Assembly (NCBI RefSeq): GCF_025567345.1
Contig: NZ_JAOQJS010000004.1
Coordinates: 186,001-250,000 of the forward strand
Direction: 5' to 3'
From: Coprococcus ammoniilyticus
GTDB taxonomy: Bacteria > Bacillota > Clostridia > Lachnospirales > Lachnospiraceae
DNA length: 64,000 bases
Below the pieces are notes generated by a model. That model was not told the DNA's origin. It saw nothing but the letters and a program-made list of their open reading frames with translations, and made no database searches. The translations under genes were made by a program, and so were the position numbers. Shown here piece by piece: positions 63,849 through 64,000 of the stretch (position 1 is the stretch's first letter; the number at the start of each line of letters is the position of its first letter).

Positions 63849-63857
63849 ATGATACCA
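63849..63857 (-). promoter_or_regulatory. Putative extended -10 promoter for the PII gene
   Basis: On the minus strand TG-G-TATCAT (revcomp of 63849-63857) lies 35 bases before ATG 63814; no good -35 is at the right distance. From 63858 to the window end no gene is supported. Confidence 0.4.
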
Positions 63858-64000
63858 TATTCTCGGTTTCATTTCTACAAGTGGAACAGAATGGGAGATT
63901 TTGTATATTATCTGAAGAAAAAACAGGAAAACAGGGAGAAATGAGAGTAGCTGTACTTAATTTAATTAATCGAGGGTGGTAATAAGAAAATTATTTAGAA

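Noticed and set aside
63738..63944. 68-residue plus-strand frame over the PII start and the window end
   Set aside because: Overlaps the well-supported PII gene in antisense and has no ribosome site.

Overview
The window reads as a chromosomal segment of a low-to-mid GC, endospore-forming, anaerobic Firmicute, most likely a gut Lachnospiraceae (Coprococcus/Roseburia-like). This is inferred from the gene families and their order, not from a database match. The main clues are an intact sporulation sigma-K gene, a Crh-like HPr paralogue, the ireB-ruvX-DUF1292 block, an RNase J, a high-cysteine spore-type protein, an FMN riboswitch and strong AGGAGG ribosome binding sites. No tRNA, rRNA, CRISPR array, insertion sequence or prophage was seen.

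Region 1 (1-15,078) is housekeeping: the 3' part of dnaK, then dnaJ, prmA, rsmE, a cysteine desulfurase and thiI. A Crh-like HPr gene lies on the minus strand, followed by mtaB. Next comes a block whose order resembles Bacillus subtilis yrzL-yrrK-yrzB...yrrL-yrrM-yrrN/O: ireB, ruvX, DUF1292, a short MltG-like protein, a TrmR-like methyltransferase and a U32 peptidase. RNase J and a YlbF-family gene sit inside it. sigK converges on the end of this block.

Region 2 (15,286-35,593) is a complete-looking type IV pilus locus of about 20 kb. It holds pilB, pilT, pilC, a major pilin, a PilM-PilN fusion and PilO. It then has four further pilin-like proteins, one of 943 residues without Glu5, and ends in a 2,278-residue secreted protein. 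The last five genes look like a counterpart of the FimU/PilV/PilW/PilX minor-pilin complex with its PilY1 cap. I consider this the most interesting system here. A 584-base, strongly structured non-coding stretch separates the pilin gene from the assembly genes.

Region 3 (35,678-50,648) holds an AroE-AroK fusion, efp and leuS. A pair of near-identical palindromic repeats follows, then a minus-strand group of poorly known small genes including a Cys/Gly-rich protein. After that come a zinc-ribbon/TPM/membrane-protein operon, a membrane-anchored MutS-like ATPase, a 690-residue orphan and a YqeG-type phosphatase.

Region 4 (50,772-63,814) has the riboflavin genes ribD, ribE, ribBA and ribH, with an FMN riboswitch and terminator between ribD and ribE rather than before ribD. 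It continues with a Cof-type phosphatase, a DUF1189 membrane protein, a CYTH protein, a DJ-1 family protein, a PD-(D/E)XK nuclease-XPD helicase fusion, murF, a Lys/Ala-rich protein, proC and a PII gene. A 178-base element with 42-base inverted arms sits between proC and the PII gene.
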